Positions 16,603-25,126 are shown, counted from the first letter of the stretch. The stretch: 64,000 nucleotides of DNA from Bosea sp. 29B (GCF_902506165.1 NZ_LR733817.1:3643937-3707936), one strand, 5' to 3'. Program-made: numbers and translations. The notes: a model not told the origin generated them from the letters alone.

Positions 16603-16857
16603 ATGACTGAGACCAGAAACAACCCTCTGACCACGGCCGAATTCGCCGCTCTCGGCAACGGCCAGGTCGCCTATCTCAAGCCGATCATGTCGGATGAGCT
16701 GGCCCGCATCTTTCCGCAGGCGCCGGATATCGAACCCGGCCTGCAGCTCTTCGCGCTGCTCGCAGCCGATGGCGCACCGATCCTGGTGACCGATTCCCGC
16801 GAGGCCGCGACGGCCAACGCCTGGGAGCACGATCTCCGGATGGTCAGCCTGCACTGA
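16603..16857 (+). CDS. DUF1150 family protein
   Basis: 84 residues, start supported by AAGGAGGG. It is a typical DUF1150 protein: TTAEFAALGNGQVAYLKPI, LQLFALLAADGAPILVTDSREAA, ending WEHDLRMVSLH. The family is conserved next to hsp20 in rhizobiales and has no assigned biochemical activity; a role linked to stress or the Hsp20 chaperone is only inferred from that pairing. Confidence 0.88.
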   Translation: MTETRNNPLTTAEFAALGNGQVAYLKPIMSDELARIFPQAPDIEPGLQLFALLAADGAPILVTDSREAATANAWEHDLRMVSLH

Positions 16858-16867
16858 CCCGAAACGT

Positions 16868-17653
16868 CTATGCCGTCGCGGGCGCGATGCCCTCGACGGC
16901 GGTGACCAGGCGCGCGATGTCCTCCGGCGTCGAGAGACGATGGTCGCCGTCCTTGATCAGGGTCAGCACGACCGGATCGTGCGGCAGATGCTCGACGAGC
17001 TTGAGCGCCTGGCCATAAGGCACATCGGGATCCTTCATTCCCTGCAGGATATGGACGGGGCAGCCGGTTTCGAGCGGATGCCCGAACAGGAGATGGCTCC
17101 TGCCGTCCTCGATCAGCGCCTGCGTGATCGGCATCGGCTCCGGCGAGTACTCCGACGGCCGCTGCCAGACGCCGTCCCGGATGATCGTCTCGCGGATCGC
17201 CTCCGGCATCTGCGCCCACATCAACTCCTCGGTGAAGTCGACCGCTGGCGCGATCAGAACGAGGCCGGCGGGCTGCAGGTCCGGGGCGGTCTTGCGCAGC
17301 TTCAGCGTCGTCAGCAGCGCGACCCAGCCGCCCATGGACGAACCGACCAGGACGGCGGGATCTTGCGTATGGGCGGCCAGCACCGCCTGCGCATCCTCGA
17401 TCCAGTGCGACATCGTCCACTGCGCGAACTCGCCGCCCGATTCGCCGTGGCCGGCATAGTCGAAGCGGATGAAGGCGCGCCCGGTGCGCTCCGCCCAGGC
17501 GGCGAGCGCCTCGGCTTTGGTGGCACGCATGTCCGAGCGCAGGCCGCCGAGCCAGACCACCGGCGGACCCTTGCCGGCCTGCGTCAGCACCGCGATTTCG
17601 CGGCGTTCCGCGCCGGTGCCGACGTTCAGAAATTGCGGCTGGGGCCTCGTCAC
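16868..17653 (-). CDS. Alpha/beta hydrolase
   Basis: 261 residues. The GTG at 17653 is chosen because AGGAGAG precedes it. The catalytic triad is readable: nucleophile S106 in GSSMGG, acid D208 or D210 in KDPDVPY, base H238 in DGDHRL; oxyanion-hole region is WLGGLRSDM. The sequence resembles the ABHD10/mycophenolic-acyl-glucuronide-esterase type of single-domain serine esterases. Substrate unknown. It is convergent with DUF1150 (10 bases apart) and divergent from the glycosyltransferase. Confidence 0.85.
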   Translation of the reverse strand: MTRPQPQFLNVGTGAERREIAVLTQAGKGPPVVWLGGLRSDMRATKAEALAAWAERTGRAFIRFDYAGHGESGGEFAQWTMSHWIEDAQAVLAAHTQDPAVLVGSSMGGWVALLTTLKLRKTAPDLQPAGLVLIAPAVDFTEELMWAQMPEAIRETIIRDGVWQRPSEYSPEPMPITQALIEDGRSHLLFGHPLETGCPVHILQGMKDPDVPYGQALKLVEHLPHDPVVLTLIKDGDHRLSTPEDIARLVTAVEGIAPATA

Positions 17654-17778
17654 TTTAATCTCTCCTGTGATGAACCGGGCGAAAGCAGGTATAACCCTGC
17701 TGCAATCCCGCCCGATTTTGTGATCATCACGACCCCGATAGCATCGGCGAGTCGCCAAGCAGAAGGCCCTTTCGAATA

Positions 17779-19002
17779 GTGAGCACCTCCCTGCGTTCCG
17801 GCGCGCAACTCTCCCTGCCGTCGACCGAGACGCATCCGCTGGCCGGGCGCACCGTGCTGCAGATCATCCCGGAGCTGGAAGCCGGTGGCGCCGAGCGCAC
17901 TGCGGTCGACATCGCTGCCGGGCTGACCGAGGTCGGCGCGCGGGCGCTGGTCGCGACGGAGGGCGGGCGGCTCGTCGCCGAACTGCAGGCCAAGGGCGGC
18001 ATCTGGCTGCCATTTCCGGCGGCGGCCAAGAACCCGGTCTCGATGCTGCTCAACGTGCGCACCTTCGCGCTGCTCTGCAAGCGCGAGCGGGTCGAACTCG
18101 TCCACGCCCGCTCGCGGGCGCCGGCCTGGGTCGCGCTGGCGGCGACGCGGGCGCTGAAGCTGCCCTTCGTCACCACCTATCACGGCTCCTACAATGCCCG
18201 CTCGGTGGTGAAGAACCTGTACAATTCGGTGATGGCGCGCAGTGACGTCGTCATCGCCAACTCCGGCTACACGGCCGACCTGATCCGCGCCCGCCATCCC
18301 TTCGCCCGCGATCGCATCCGCGTCGTCCATCGCGGTACCGATTTCTCGGCCTTCGCGCCGTCGGCGGTGAGCCCGGAGCGGATCAGTGCTCTGCGCAGCG
18401 CCTGGGGCGTCGAGCCGCATCAGCGCATCGTGCTGCTGCCTGGCCGGCTCACCGGCTGGAAAGGCCAGAAGGTGCTGATCGAGGCGGCGCGCCAATTGCG
18501 CGATGCCGGTGATGAGGACACTGCCTTCATCCTAGCGGGCGATGCGCAGGGTCGCGACGGCTATGTGCGTGAGCTCGACGACGCCATTGCCAGGGCCGGG
18601 CTCGAGGGCCGCGTCCGCCGCGTCGGCCATTGCTCGGACATGCCGGCCGCCTTCCTGGCGGCGGCCGTGGTGGCAGTCCCCTCGACGGAGCCGGAAGCCT
18701 TCGGCCGTGTCGCGGTGGAGGCGCAGGCCATGGGCACGCCGGTCGTCGTCTCCAATCTCGGCGCCGTGCCGGAGACGGTGCTGGCTCCGCCCCAGGTCGC
18801 GCCGCAGGAACGATCGGGCTGGCATGTCCTGCCCGATGATGCGGCGGCACTCGCGCAAGCCCTGCGCGAGGCGCTGGCGCTGCGCCCCTCCGCCCGCGAT
18901 GCGCTGGCGCGCCGCGCCCGGCTGCATGTCGAGCGCCACTTCTCATTGGCCTCGATGGTCAATGACACACTCGATGTCTATTGCGCCCTGCTCGGGCGCT
19001 GA
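17779..19002 (+). CDS. Glycosyltransferase family 4 protein
   Basis: 407 residues from a GTG start. Two Rossmann-like domains: N-terminal with LQIIPELEAGGAERTAVDIAAGL (donor-loop Gly residues) and HARSRAPAWVALAATRALKLPFVTTYHG; C-terminal with RIVLLPGRLTGWKGQKVLIEAA and the GT4 signature PSTEPEAFGRVAVEAQAMGTPVV (E-x7-E). Retaining transferase acting on cytosolic nucleotide sugars, likely for LPS core or another surface glycan. It is isolated from other glycan genes, so the product is unknown. Confidence 0.9.
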   Translation: MSTSLRSGAQLSLPSTETHPLAGRTVLQIIPELEAGGAERTAVDIAAGLTEVGARALVATEGGRLVAELQAKGGIWLPFPAAAKNPVSMLLNVRTFALLCKRERVELVHARSRAPAWVALAATRALKLPFVTTYHGSYNARSVVKNLYNSVMARSDVVIANSGYTADLIRARHPFARDRIRVVHRGTDFSAFAPSAVSPERISALRSAWGVEPHQRIVLLPGRLTGWKGQKVLIEAARQLRDAGDEDTAFILAGDAQGRDGYVRELDDAIARAGLEGRVRRVGHCSDMPAAFLAAAVVAVPSTEPEAFGRVAVEAQAMGTPVVVSNLGAVPETVLAPPQVAPQERSGWHVLPDDAAALAQALREALALRPSARDALARRARLHVERHFSLASMVNDTLDVYCALLGR

Positions 19003-19016
19003 AACCGCCTGATCCA

Positions 19017-19043
19017 TTGACAACGCTTCGCGTTGTGCAATGT
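19017..19043 (+). promoter_or_regulatory. Possible infC promoter
   Basis: A perfect -35 hexamer TTGACA (19017-19022) stands in the 87-base gap before infC. The best -10-like hexamer is CAATGT (19038-19043), weak and 15 bases away. A 7-bp hairpin (ACAACGC/GCGTTGT, 19020-19036) overlaps it and may act in the leader or DNA. Confidence 0.4.
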
Positions 19044-19089
19044 GTCTCACCAACGGCGCGACGAGCGCCATTCACAGGAGAATACAGCC

Positions 19090-19632
19090 ATTCGTCGTCC
19101 CTTCCGTGCCGCACCAGCCCCCGTCAAGGACGGTCCTCGCGCCAACCGCGACATCCGTGGCGTCCGCGACGTCCAGCTCATCGACGATACCGGCGCCAAC
19201 CGTGGCGTGGTCTCGTTCTTCGAGGCGCTCAAGATTGCCGAGGACGCCGGTCTCGATTTGGTCGAGATCGCCCCCAATTCTGTGCCTCCGGTCTGCAAGA
19301 TCCTCGACTACGGCCGCTTCCGCTTTCTCGAGCAGAAGAAGGCGTCCGAGGCGCGCAAGAAGCAGCGCACCATCGAGATCAAGGAAATCAAGCTTCGCCC
19401 CGGCATCGACAAGCACGACTACGACGTGAAGATGAAGGCGATGCACGGCTTCTTCGAGGAGGGCGACAAGGTGAAGGTCACCCTGCGCTTCCGCGGCCGC
19501 GAGATGGCGCACCAGGACCTCGGCGTGAAGGTGCTGGAGCGCGTCAAGGTCGATACTGTCGAGGTCGCCAAGGTCGAGAGCGACTGGCAGCTCGAAGGCC
19601 GCCAGATGGTCATGGTGCTCGCGCCCCGATAA
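19090..19632 (+). CDS. infC: Translation initiation factor IF-3, ATT start
   Basis: 180 residues. No ATG/GTG/TTG start gives the expected N-terminus, whereas ATT at 19090, 9 bases after AGGAG, starts the standard alphaproteobacterial beginning (M)RRPFRAAP...GPRANRDI. Rare AUU-type starts are characteristic of infC, because IF-3 itself rejects them and so limits its own synthesis. N-domain about 10-80, linker with [14 protein letters not shown]-domain to [13 protein letters not shown]-3 binds the 30S subunit and checks start codons. Unusually it is 8 kb away from rpmI-rplT. Confidence 0.95.
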   Translation: MRRPFRAAPAPVKDGPRANRDIRGVRDVQLIDDTGANRGVVSFFEALKIAEDAGLDLVEIAPNSVPPVCKILDYGRFRFLEQKKASEARKKQRTIEIKEIKLRPGIDKHDYDVKMKAMHGFFEEGDKVKVTLRFRGREMAHQDLGVKVLERVKVDTVEVAKVESDWQLEGRQMVMVLAPR

Positions 19633-19683
19633 GGCGAGGCTTGCGCGCCTTGCCCAAGGGGCCGCACCCGGACCTGCCTTTCA

Positions 19684-19712
19684 CAAAGCCCGGCCGTTTC
19701 GGCCGGGCTTTG
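19684..19712. terminator. Bidirectional terminator between infC and the GYD gene
   Basis: CAAAGCCCGGCC (19684-19695) pairs perfectly with 19701-19712 around a GTTTC loop. The A/T-rich ends of the stem (AAA/TTT) give a short U tract in either direction, fitting the convergent genes on both sides. Confidence 0.85.
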
Positions 19713-19727
19713 CCATGTCGGTGGCGT

Positions 19728-20021
19728 CTAGCTGACGGAGCGGATGATCTCGCGATAGGCCGTCTCGGGGAAGGCCTTCAGCGTTTCCGAGCGGACATTG
19801 CCGAGCATGGCGAGCCGCAGGCAGAAGCGCGCCTGCACGGCATCGTCCGGTGCCTCGCAGATAACGACCATGTCGTGCTTGCCCATGGTCATGAAGAAGG
19901 CTTTGAAATCGCCTCCCATCTCCTTCAGCGCCTGCTTGGCCGTATCGAGACGAGTCGGCGAATCCTTGAGGTTGCGTGCGCCCTGGTCGGTCCAATTGAG
20001 CAGCATGATGTAGGTCGTCAT
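19728..20021 (-). CDS. GYD domain protein
   Basis: 97 residues, the usual size for this ferredoxin-like fold family. It starts MTTYIMLLNWTDQGARNLKDSPTR and contains the GGDFKAFFMTMGKHDMVVICEAPDDA core. GYD-domain proteins are widespread and uncharacterised; the conserved Met/His/Asp patch suggests small-molecule binding but no function is known. Single gene, convergent with infC. Confidence 0.85.
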   Translation of the reverse strand: MTTYIMLLNWTDQGARNLKDSPTRLDTAKQALKEMGGDFKAFFMTMGKHDMVVICEAPDDAVQARFCLRLAMLGNVRSETLKAFPETAYREIIRSVS

Positions 20022-20165
20022 CGCGCTTCTCCCCGAAAGGCCCGGCCTTTCGTCGGAAGCTGCCTACGGCGGCCCGCTTGTCGCCGCGCGGTTCCGGATG
20101 GGCCGTTGACCATCCGCCGGGCCTATCCCGTCAATCTAGCATGACGGGCCGGTACCGGGCAGGGC

Positions 20166-20798
20166 CTATCGGCCAAGCAGACGCTTGAGCTTCCTGACGG
20201 CGCTGTCCGGCGTCGTTAGCACCGGCTTGCCCGTCGCCTCCGCGACTGCCGATGCGGCGCGAGCCAGGCTGAACTGCGCCAGAGCGATCGCATCGCACTC
20301 CGCCAGATCGCGCGCCGCAAGCGCCGCCAGCCGGTCGTGCTCGGCCCCGTCGCCGCGATCGAGCGCGGCGAGCGCGCCTTCCGCCAGTTTCGGCGTGACC
20401 GCGAGCGATCCCGGAAACTCCGGCGGCATCGACTGCAGCGTCGGTCCGAAGCTGGCGAGCAGGCCGATCCGGCCGCCGATCGCCATGGCTTCCTCGATCA
20501 TCGCCTCGTTCGGCTTCAGCACGGGCAGGGGAGACAGCGCGCGTTGCGCCGCCTCGATGCAGGGACCGAAGGCCGAGCAGGTGAAGAGGATGCCATCGGC
20601 GCCGGTCGCCCGCGCATAGCCGGCGAGGCTGAGGAAGCGCCCGGTCATCGCCTCGGTGATCCGCCCGTCGCGGGAAAGATCGGCCGAGAGGCTGTCGTCG
20701 AGCAGGTTCATCAGCGTGACTTCTGGCCATAGCCGCGCGAACGCCGCCTCGATCGGAGGCGGCGAATGGCGTAGCGCATGGATCAACGCGATCCGCAT
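20166..20798 (-). CDS. Aspartate/glutamate racemase family protein with one catalytic Cys
   Basis: 210 residues. The first conserved Cys is C74 in GILFTCSAFGPC; the second, expected in a GCT-like motif, is replaced by LAQFSLA (S177). Classical racemases need both Cys residues, so this is probably a one-base enzyme or a non-racemase relative such as the hydantoin-racemase/arylmalonate-decarboxylase group. It is the last gene of an operon after an amino-acid binding protein (9-base gap), a class-III aminotransferase and an RpiR regulator, so its substrate is likely an amino-acid derivative. Confidence 0.8.
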   Translation of the reverse strand: MRIALIHALRHSPPPIEAAFARLWPEVTLMNLLDDSLSADLSRDGRITEAMTGRFLSLAGYARATGADGILFTCSAFGPCIEAAQRALSPLPVLKPNEAMIEEAMAIGGRIGLLASFGPTLQSMPPEFPGSLAVTPKLAEGALAALDRGDGAEHDRLAALAARDLAECDAIALAQFSLARAASAVAEATGKPVLTTPDSAVRKLKRLLGR

Positions 20799-20807
20799 GG
20801 GCAGGTC

Positions 20808-21830
20808 CTACCGGATCGGGTGCGGGTATTGCAGACCGCCACGCGAGGCGAGGTCGTTGAGCCCGCGCTTCAACTGCAGCTTGGAACCCCCGCCGACATT
20901 GCGCTCGAAGCTCTCGCCGTAATTGCCGATATGCTTGATCACGCGATAGGCCCAGTCATTGCTCAGGCCGAGCCCCTCGCCGAACTTGCCTTCGACGCCG
21001 AGTAGCCGCTTGATCTCGGGATTCCCAGACTTCAGCTGCTCGTCGACATTGGCCTTGGTCACACCGAACTCCTCCGCGTTGAGCATGGCGTAGTGCACCC
21101 ACTTTACAAGCGCGACCCAGCTCTCGTCGCCGCGCTTCACCGCCGGGCCTAGCGGCTCGCGCGAGATCAGCGTCGGCAGCACGACGAAGTCGTCGGGTTT
21201 GGAGAATTTCAGCCGCTCGGCGGCGAGCCCGGAAGTGTCGGTGGTGAAGGCGTCGCAGCGCCCGGCCTCCAGCGCCTTCACGCCCTCCTCGTTGGTGGCA
21301 AAGCCGATGATCTCGTACTTGAGTTTGTTGGCGCGGAAGAAGTCGGCGAGGTTGAGCTCGGTCGTCGTGCCTTGCGTCACGCAGATCGAGGCGCCCTCGA
21401 GCCCCTTCGCCTCGGTGACCCCGAGCGACTTGCGCACCATGAAGCCCTGGCCGTCGAAATAGTTGATGATCGGCCAGGACATGCCGGCCGAGGTGTCGCG
21501 CGACATCGTGTAGGTCGCGTTGCGGGCGAGCATGTCGACCTCGCCGGACTGCACCACGACGAAGCGCATCTGCGGCGTCGTCGGGATGAACCTGACTTTG
21601 TTCGGGTCGTTGAAGATCGCCGCGGCGACGGCGCGGCAAAGGTCGATGTCGAGCCCGTCCCAGCGTCCGTCCGACCCCTGGATGCCGAAGCCGGGCAGGG
21701 CGATATGATTGCCGCAGATCAGTTCACCACGCGCCTTGACGCGGTCGAGCGTGCCGGTCTGGGCGCTGGCCACGCCGGCAAAGCCGAGCGTGGCGAGTCC
21801 GGCGAAAGCCAATTGTTTCAGTCGTTTCAT
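20808..21830 (-). CDS. Periplasmic amino-acid-binding protein (AapJ-like)
   Basis: 340 residues with a Sec signal ending GVASA. Family-3 solute-binding marks: TLDRVKARGELICG, DGRWDGLDIDLCRAVAAAIF, VDMLARNATYTMSRD and the C-terminal LSNDWAYRVIKHIGNYGESFERN typical of AapJ/BztA general L-amino-acid receptors. No permease or ATPase genes are nearby, so it must use transporter parts encoded elsewhere or act alone. A 6-bp GC hairpin (21855-21874) in the gap after the aminotransferase gene may stabilise its mRNA. Paralogue of the gene at 26414-27451. Confidence 0.9.
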   Translation of the reverse strand: MKRLKQLAFAGLATLGFAGVASAQTGTLDRVKARGELICGNHIALPGFGIQGSDGRWDGLDIDLCRAVAAAIFNDPNKVRFIPTTPQMRFVVVQSGEVDMLARNATYTMSRDTSAGMSWPIINYFDGQGFMVRKSLGVTEAKGLEGASICVTQGTTTELNLADFFRANKLKYEIIGFATNEEGVKALEAGRCDAFTTDTSGLAAERLKFSKPDDFVVLPTLISREPLGPAVKRGDESWVALVKWVHYAMLNAEEFGVTKANVDEQLKSGNPEIKRLLGVEGKFGEGLGLSNDWAYRVIKHIGNYGESFERNVGGGSKLQLKRGLNDLASRGGLQYPHPIR

Positions 21831-21888
21831 GATCGTTCCCCTGTTGTGGAAGCACCGGGCTCTTGCCGGCCCGGATCGTGGTGAACCT

Positions 21889-23226
21889 TCAGGCCAATCG
21901 GGCCGAGGCCAAGCTCGCATCGAGCGCGTCGCCCAGCCGCTCGACGATGGTGTCGACGGTCGCAGCGTCGATGATGAAGGGCGGGGCGAGCAGGACATGG
22001 TCGCCGGCGGTGCCGTCGGCGGTTCCGCCCATCGGGTAGATCAGCAGTCCGCGCTCCTGTGCCGCCTGCTTGATCCTGGCGTTGAGTTTGAGCGCCGGGT
22101 CGAAAGGTGTCTTGGTCGAGCGGTCGGCGACGATCTCTACGCCCCAGAAATGGCCGCGCCCGCGAATGTCGCCGACATGGTGATGATTGCCGAAGCGCTC
22201 GCGCAGGCGCTGCTCCAGCCGCGCACCCTGCTTGCGGACATTGGCGAGCAGGTCGTCGCGCTCGATCACTTGCTGCACCGCCAGCGCGGTGGCGCAGGCA
22301 AGGGGATGGCCCACGTAAGTCTGGCTGTGCGGGAAGACGCCCGAGCCCTGCCTGACCGCCTCGACGACCCGCTTCGACGTCAGCATCGCGCCGATCGGCG
22401 CATAGCCGCCGCCGAGCCCCTTGGCGATCGCCATCAGATCGGGCGCGATGCCTTCCTGCTCGCAGGCATGGAGCGTGCCGGTGCGGCCCATGCCGCTCAT
22501 GACTTCGTCGAGGATCAGCAGCACGCCGTGGCGGTCGCAGATCTCGCGGATGCGCTTGAAATAGCCGGGCGCGGCCGGCACCGCGCCGAGCGTCGCGCCG
22601 ACCACCGTCTCGGCGACGAAGGCGCAGACGGTCTCGGGCCCGAGCTCCAGGATCTTGGCCTCGAGCTCGTCGGCGACGCGAAGCGCATACTCCTCGCTGG
22701 TCTCGTCGGCGCGCCGGCCGCGATACTCATAGCAGGGCGAGATATGATGGCCCTGCATCAGCATCTGCTCGAAGGGAGCACGATCCTTCATCCGCCCGCC
22801 GACCGAGAGCGCGCCGAGCGTGATGCCGTGATAGCTCTGCTGCCGCGAGATGAAGTTGACTCGGCTTCTCTCGCCCTTCTCGACGAAATAATGCCGGGCC
22901 ATCTTCAGGCAGGCTTCGATCGCCTCCGAGCCGGAGCTGCAGAAATAGACCGACTCCATTCCGGGCGGTGCCCGTGCGATCAGATGGTCGGCGAGCTCCT
23001 CGGCCGCGTCGGTGGTGAAGAAGCTGGTATGGGCGTAGGCGAGCTTGTCGATCTGCGCATGCATCGCCGCCAGCACGTCGGGATGGCCGTGGCCGAGGCA
23101 GGAGACGGCAGCGCCGCCCGAAGCGTCGATATGCTCGCGCCCGTCGCGGTCGCGCAGCACCATGCCCTCGCCGCCGGTCGCGGTCGGATAGGTCTTGCTC
23201 AGCATGCGATGCAGGATGTGGCTCAT
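21889..23226 (-). CDS. Class III PLP-dependent aminotransferase
   Basis: 445 residues. The PLP lysine is K269 in MAIAKGLGGGYAPIGAM, with D240 (LILDEV) binding the pyridine nitrogen and the SSGSEA phosphate loop at 97-102. Sequence type is the omega-amino-acid/beta-alanine-pyruvate or ornithine-like subgroup often annotated aspartate aminotransferase family. Its ATG overlaps the RpiR stop by 4 bases, so the two are co-translated. Substrate is probably an omega- or diamino acid linked to the binding protein encoded next. Confidence 0.92.
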   Translation of the reverse strand: MSHILHRMLSKTYPTATGGEGMVLRDRDGREHIDASGGAAVSCLGHGHPDVLAAMHAQIDKLAYAHTSFFTTDAAEELADHLIARAPPGMESVYFCSSGSEAIEACLKMARHYFVEKGERSRVNFISRQQSYHGITLGALSVGGRMKDRAPFEQMLMQGHHISPCYEYRGRRADETSEEYALRVADELEAKILELGPETVCAFVAETVVGATLGAVPAAPGYFKRIREICDRHGVLLILDEVMSGMGRTGTLHACEQEGIAPDLMAIAKGLGGGYAPIGAMLTSKRVVEAVRQGSGVFPHSQTYVGHPLACATALAVQQVIERDDLLANVRKQGARLEQRLRERFGNHHHVGDIRGRGHFWGVEIVADRSTKTPFDPALKLNARIKQAAQERGLLIYPMGGTADGTAGDHVLLAPPFIIDAATVDTIVERLGDALDASLASARLA

Positions 23227-24116
23227 CGATGGCCTCGCCTGATTGATCGGGGAGTGAGGAAGGTGCCGGCCGCGTCGAGCGCGGCCTCGTGGCGGGCGAT
23301 CGCGTCGAGCGCGGCCTTGCCCTTGCGCGCCGTCATCAGCGCCGCCAGGCATTCGACCGCGGCGAAGGCCGGCGTCATCGTGTGGAAGAAGGACGGTGTC
23401 TCGGTCCGCACCAGCAGAGCGACGTCGGCGATGGCGGCGAGGGGAGAGAGTGCGCTGTCGGTCAGCGCCACCACCTTTGCACCGCTCTCCCTGGCGATCT
23501 CCGCAGCCTGCACGGTCTGGCGCGTATAGGGCGCGACCGAGACGGCGAAGAGCGCATCGCCGGGTCCGATCCGGCGCAGCGCATCGATGCCGCGCCCGCC
23601 GGCACCGTCGGCCAGCACCGAGCTCGCCCCGATCAGGTCGCGGATGTAGTCGAGCATGAAGGCGGCCGGGAAGGCCGAGCGCAGGCCGAAGCAGAACACG
23701 GTTTGCGCCTCGCTCAAGAGGTCGGCGGCCTGCTCGAAGCGGGCGAGCGCCTGTGGTTCGCGCAGTGCTTTCAGATGCTCGGCCAGCGCCGCGAACATGT
23801 CCTGCGCGATTGCGCTCGGACCTTCCTCGCCATGGCGCTGCATCAATTCGCCGGCCCGGCCGGCAAAACCCTCCGGCCGCCGCCGCAGGGCTGCCGCATG
23901 GGCGGCGCGCAACTCGTCATAGCCCCTTAGCCCGAAGCGCTGCGCCAGCCGGGTGAGGGTGGCCGGCGACAGGCCGGCGCGCTTGGCCTGCTCTCGCGTG
24001 GTCAGCAACGCGACATCGGCCGGATGATCGAGCACCCAGCGCGCCGCCGCCTGCAATTGCTGGGGCAACTGCTCGAAGCTCTCGGTGAGGCTCGCCGTCA
24101 GGCCGGGCTTGTCCAT
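23223..24116 (-). CDS. MurR/RpiR-family regulator
   Basis: 297 residues. The N-terminal HTH_6 domain (1-77) has LTTREQAKRAGLSPATLTRLAQRFGLRGYDELR; the SIS domain (about 125-265) has VFCFGLRSAFPAAFMLDYIRDLIG and GDALFAVSVAPYTRQTVQAAEIARESGAKVVALTDS. SIS domains in this family sense phosphosugars, but many copies control amino-acid catabolism. It heads the operon with the aminotransferase, binding protein and racemase-like gene. A 16-bp palindrome 60 bases upstream is its likely operator. An alternative ATG at 24155 has no visible ribosome site. Confidence 0.88.
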   Translation of the reverse strand: MDKPGLTASLTESFEQLPQQLQAAARWVLDHPADVALLTTREQAKRAGLSPATLTRLAQRFGLRGYDELRAAHAAALRRRPEGFAGRAGELMQRHGEEGPSAIAQDMFAALAEHLKALREPQALARFEQAADLLSEAQTVFCFGLRSAFPAAFMLDYIRDLIGASSVLADGAGGRGIDALRRIGPGDALFAVSVAPYTRQTVQAAEIARESGAKVVALTDSALSPLAAIADVALLVRTETPSFFHTMTPAFAAVECLAALMTARKGKAALDAIARHEAALDAAGTFLTPRSIRRGHR

Positions 24117-24175
24117 GCGCCAGACCTTAGCAGGGAAGGGCAATGAATGAAACATAGCGATTACAGTGATTAATA

Positions 24176-24191
24176 TGAAACAATTGTTTCA
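24176..24191. promoter_or_regulatory. Perfect palindrome, candidate RpiR operator
   Basis: TGAAACAATTGTTTCA is fully self-complementary. RpiR-type repressors commonly bind GAAA-N-TTTC palindromes, and this one is 60 bases upstream of the RpiR gene start. Another GTTTCA half-site (minus strand) occurs at 24148-24153. Confidence 0.7.
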
Positions 24192-24283
24192 CAAACGGGG
24201 AATGCGAGGGATGGCTCGGTCAGCGCCTGGCCAAAACGACGATCCAGGCTTGAAGAGGGGTAGGCTTCGGCATCCATCACGGT

Positions 24284-24393
24284 GTCATCCCGGACAAGCC
24301 GCGAAGCGGCGCCGATCCGGGATCCATTCCGGAGCCTCACCGATAGAGGTTCCGGAATGGGTCCCGGGTCTCCCTCCGGTCGCCCGGGACGAC
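24284..24393. repeat. Rhizobial-type palindromic intergenic repeat
   Basis: Begins GTCATCCCGGACAAGCC and runs through GCCGATCCGGGATCC to CGCCCGGGACGAC. Internal arms such as GGATCCATTCCGGA pair with TCCGGAATGGGTC. I recognise the opening and GATCCGGGATCCA wording as a dispersed element of rhizobiales genomes. A degenerate relative is at 37871-37908. Confidence 0.75.
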
Positions 24394-24419
24394 TCGTATT
24401 TATGGGAAAGCCGACGAGG

Positions 24420-25010
24420 TCAGCTCCGAACCAGCAGCCCGTCGAGCATGAGGTTGAAGGCGTCGATCGCCTTGCGCGAGATCGCTTCCGGCTCGGGGGC
24501 GTTCGCGATCCATTGTGCCGCATATTGCGTTGCTCCCGCGATCAGCCTCGCAGCCGCTTCGGGATCGATAGGCGCGATGACGCCGGTCTCGGCCAGCTTC
24601 GTCAGGCTTTCCGTCATCGAGCGGATGCACTCGCTCAGCGTGGGCCAGTCCCAGGGATCGCCGAGGACCGCCGGGCCGTCGCGCAGCATGATGCGCTGGA
24701 TTTCAGGGTCGAGCGCCAGCTCGATATAGGCGGTGCATTCGTCGCGGAAACCGGTCCAGGGGTCGCCGGCCTTCGCCGAGACCGCCTGCATATGGGCATT
24801 CATCTCGCCGTCGATCTCGGTGATCACCGCGACGAGCAGGCCCTTCTTGTCGCCGAAATGATGGTAGAGCGCGCCCCGCGTCAGCCCGGCCGAGGCGGTG
24901 AGATCATCCATCGAGGTCTGCGCATAGCCGACCGTGCCGAAGGCGGCGCGCGCCGCGGCGATCAGCTTGGTCCGCGTCTCGGCGATCATCTGGCTGCGCG
25001 GCTTGCGCAT
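24420..25010 (-). CDS. TetR-family repressor of the adjacent MFS exporter
   Basis: 196 residues. The HTH covers residues 9-55: ETRTKLIAAARAAFGTVGYAQTSMDDLTASAGLTRGALYHHFGDKKGLL. The C-terminal half is the ligand pocket and dimer interface. It is divergent from an MFS gene, and three copies of CATACG-N3-CGTATG lie between them, so it almost certainly represses both genes and is released by the exporter substrate. Start 25010 (MRKPRSQM) is taken for its position after AAAGGAAC. Confidence 0.92.
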   Translation of the reverse strand: MRKPRSQMIAETRTKLIAAARAAFGTVGYAQTSMDDLTASAGLTRGALYHHFGDKKGLLVAVITEIDGEMNAHMQAVSAKAGDPWTGFRDECTAYIELALDPEIQRIMLRDGPAVLGDPWDWPTLSECIRSMTESLTKLAETGVIAPIDPEAAARLIAGATQYAAQWIANAPEPEAISRKAIDAFNLMLDGLLVRS

Positions 25011-25027
25011 CGTCCATGTTCCTTTCG

Positions 25028-25096
25028 CATACGGTGCGTATGTGAATTGACATACGTTGCGTATGTAATTACTCATGTCACATACGCAACGTATGT
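25028..25096. promoter_or_regulatory. Three TetR operators, CATACG-N3-CGTATG
   Basis: Three 15-bp palindromes: 25028-25042 (spacer GTG), 25051-25065 (TTG) and 25081-25095 (CAA). The last two extend to 17 bp with A/T ends. Centres are 23 and 30 bases apart. A perfect -35 hexamer TTGACA (25047-25052, plus strand) overlaps the second, so bound repressor would occlude the MFS promoter; TTGACA on the minus strand (25094-25099) overlaps the third. Confidence 0.9.
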
Positions 25097-25126
25097 CAAT
25101 CACGCTTTGATGTGACGGAGACGTCC

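Larger units (their letters stand above)
24117..24419. other. Intergenic region with RpiR operator and repeat
   Basis: 303 bases between the RpiR start and the TetR stop. It holds the palindrome at 24176-24191 and a repeat element at 24284-24393; bases 24192-24283 show nothing recognisable and no coding frame with a ribosome site. Confidence 0.7.

Noticed and set aside
24192..24283. Possible small gene between the RpiR operator and the repeat
   Set aside because: Short frames only, no ribosome-binding site, no resemblance to known peptides.
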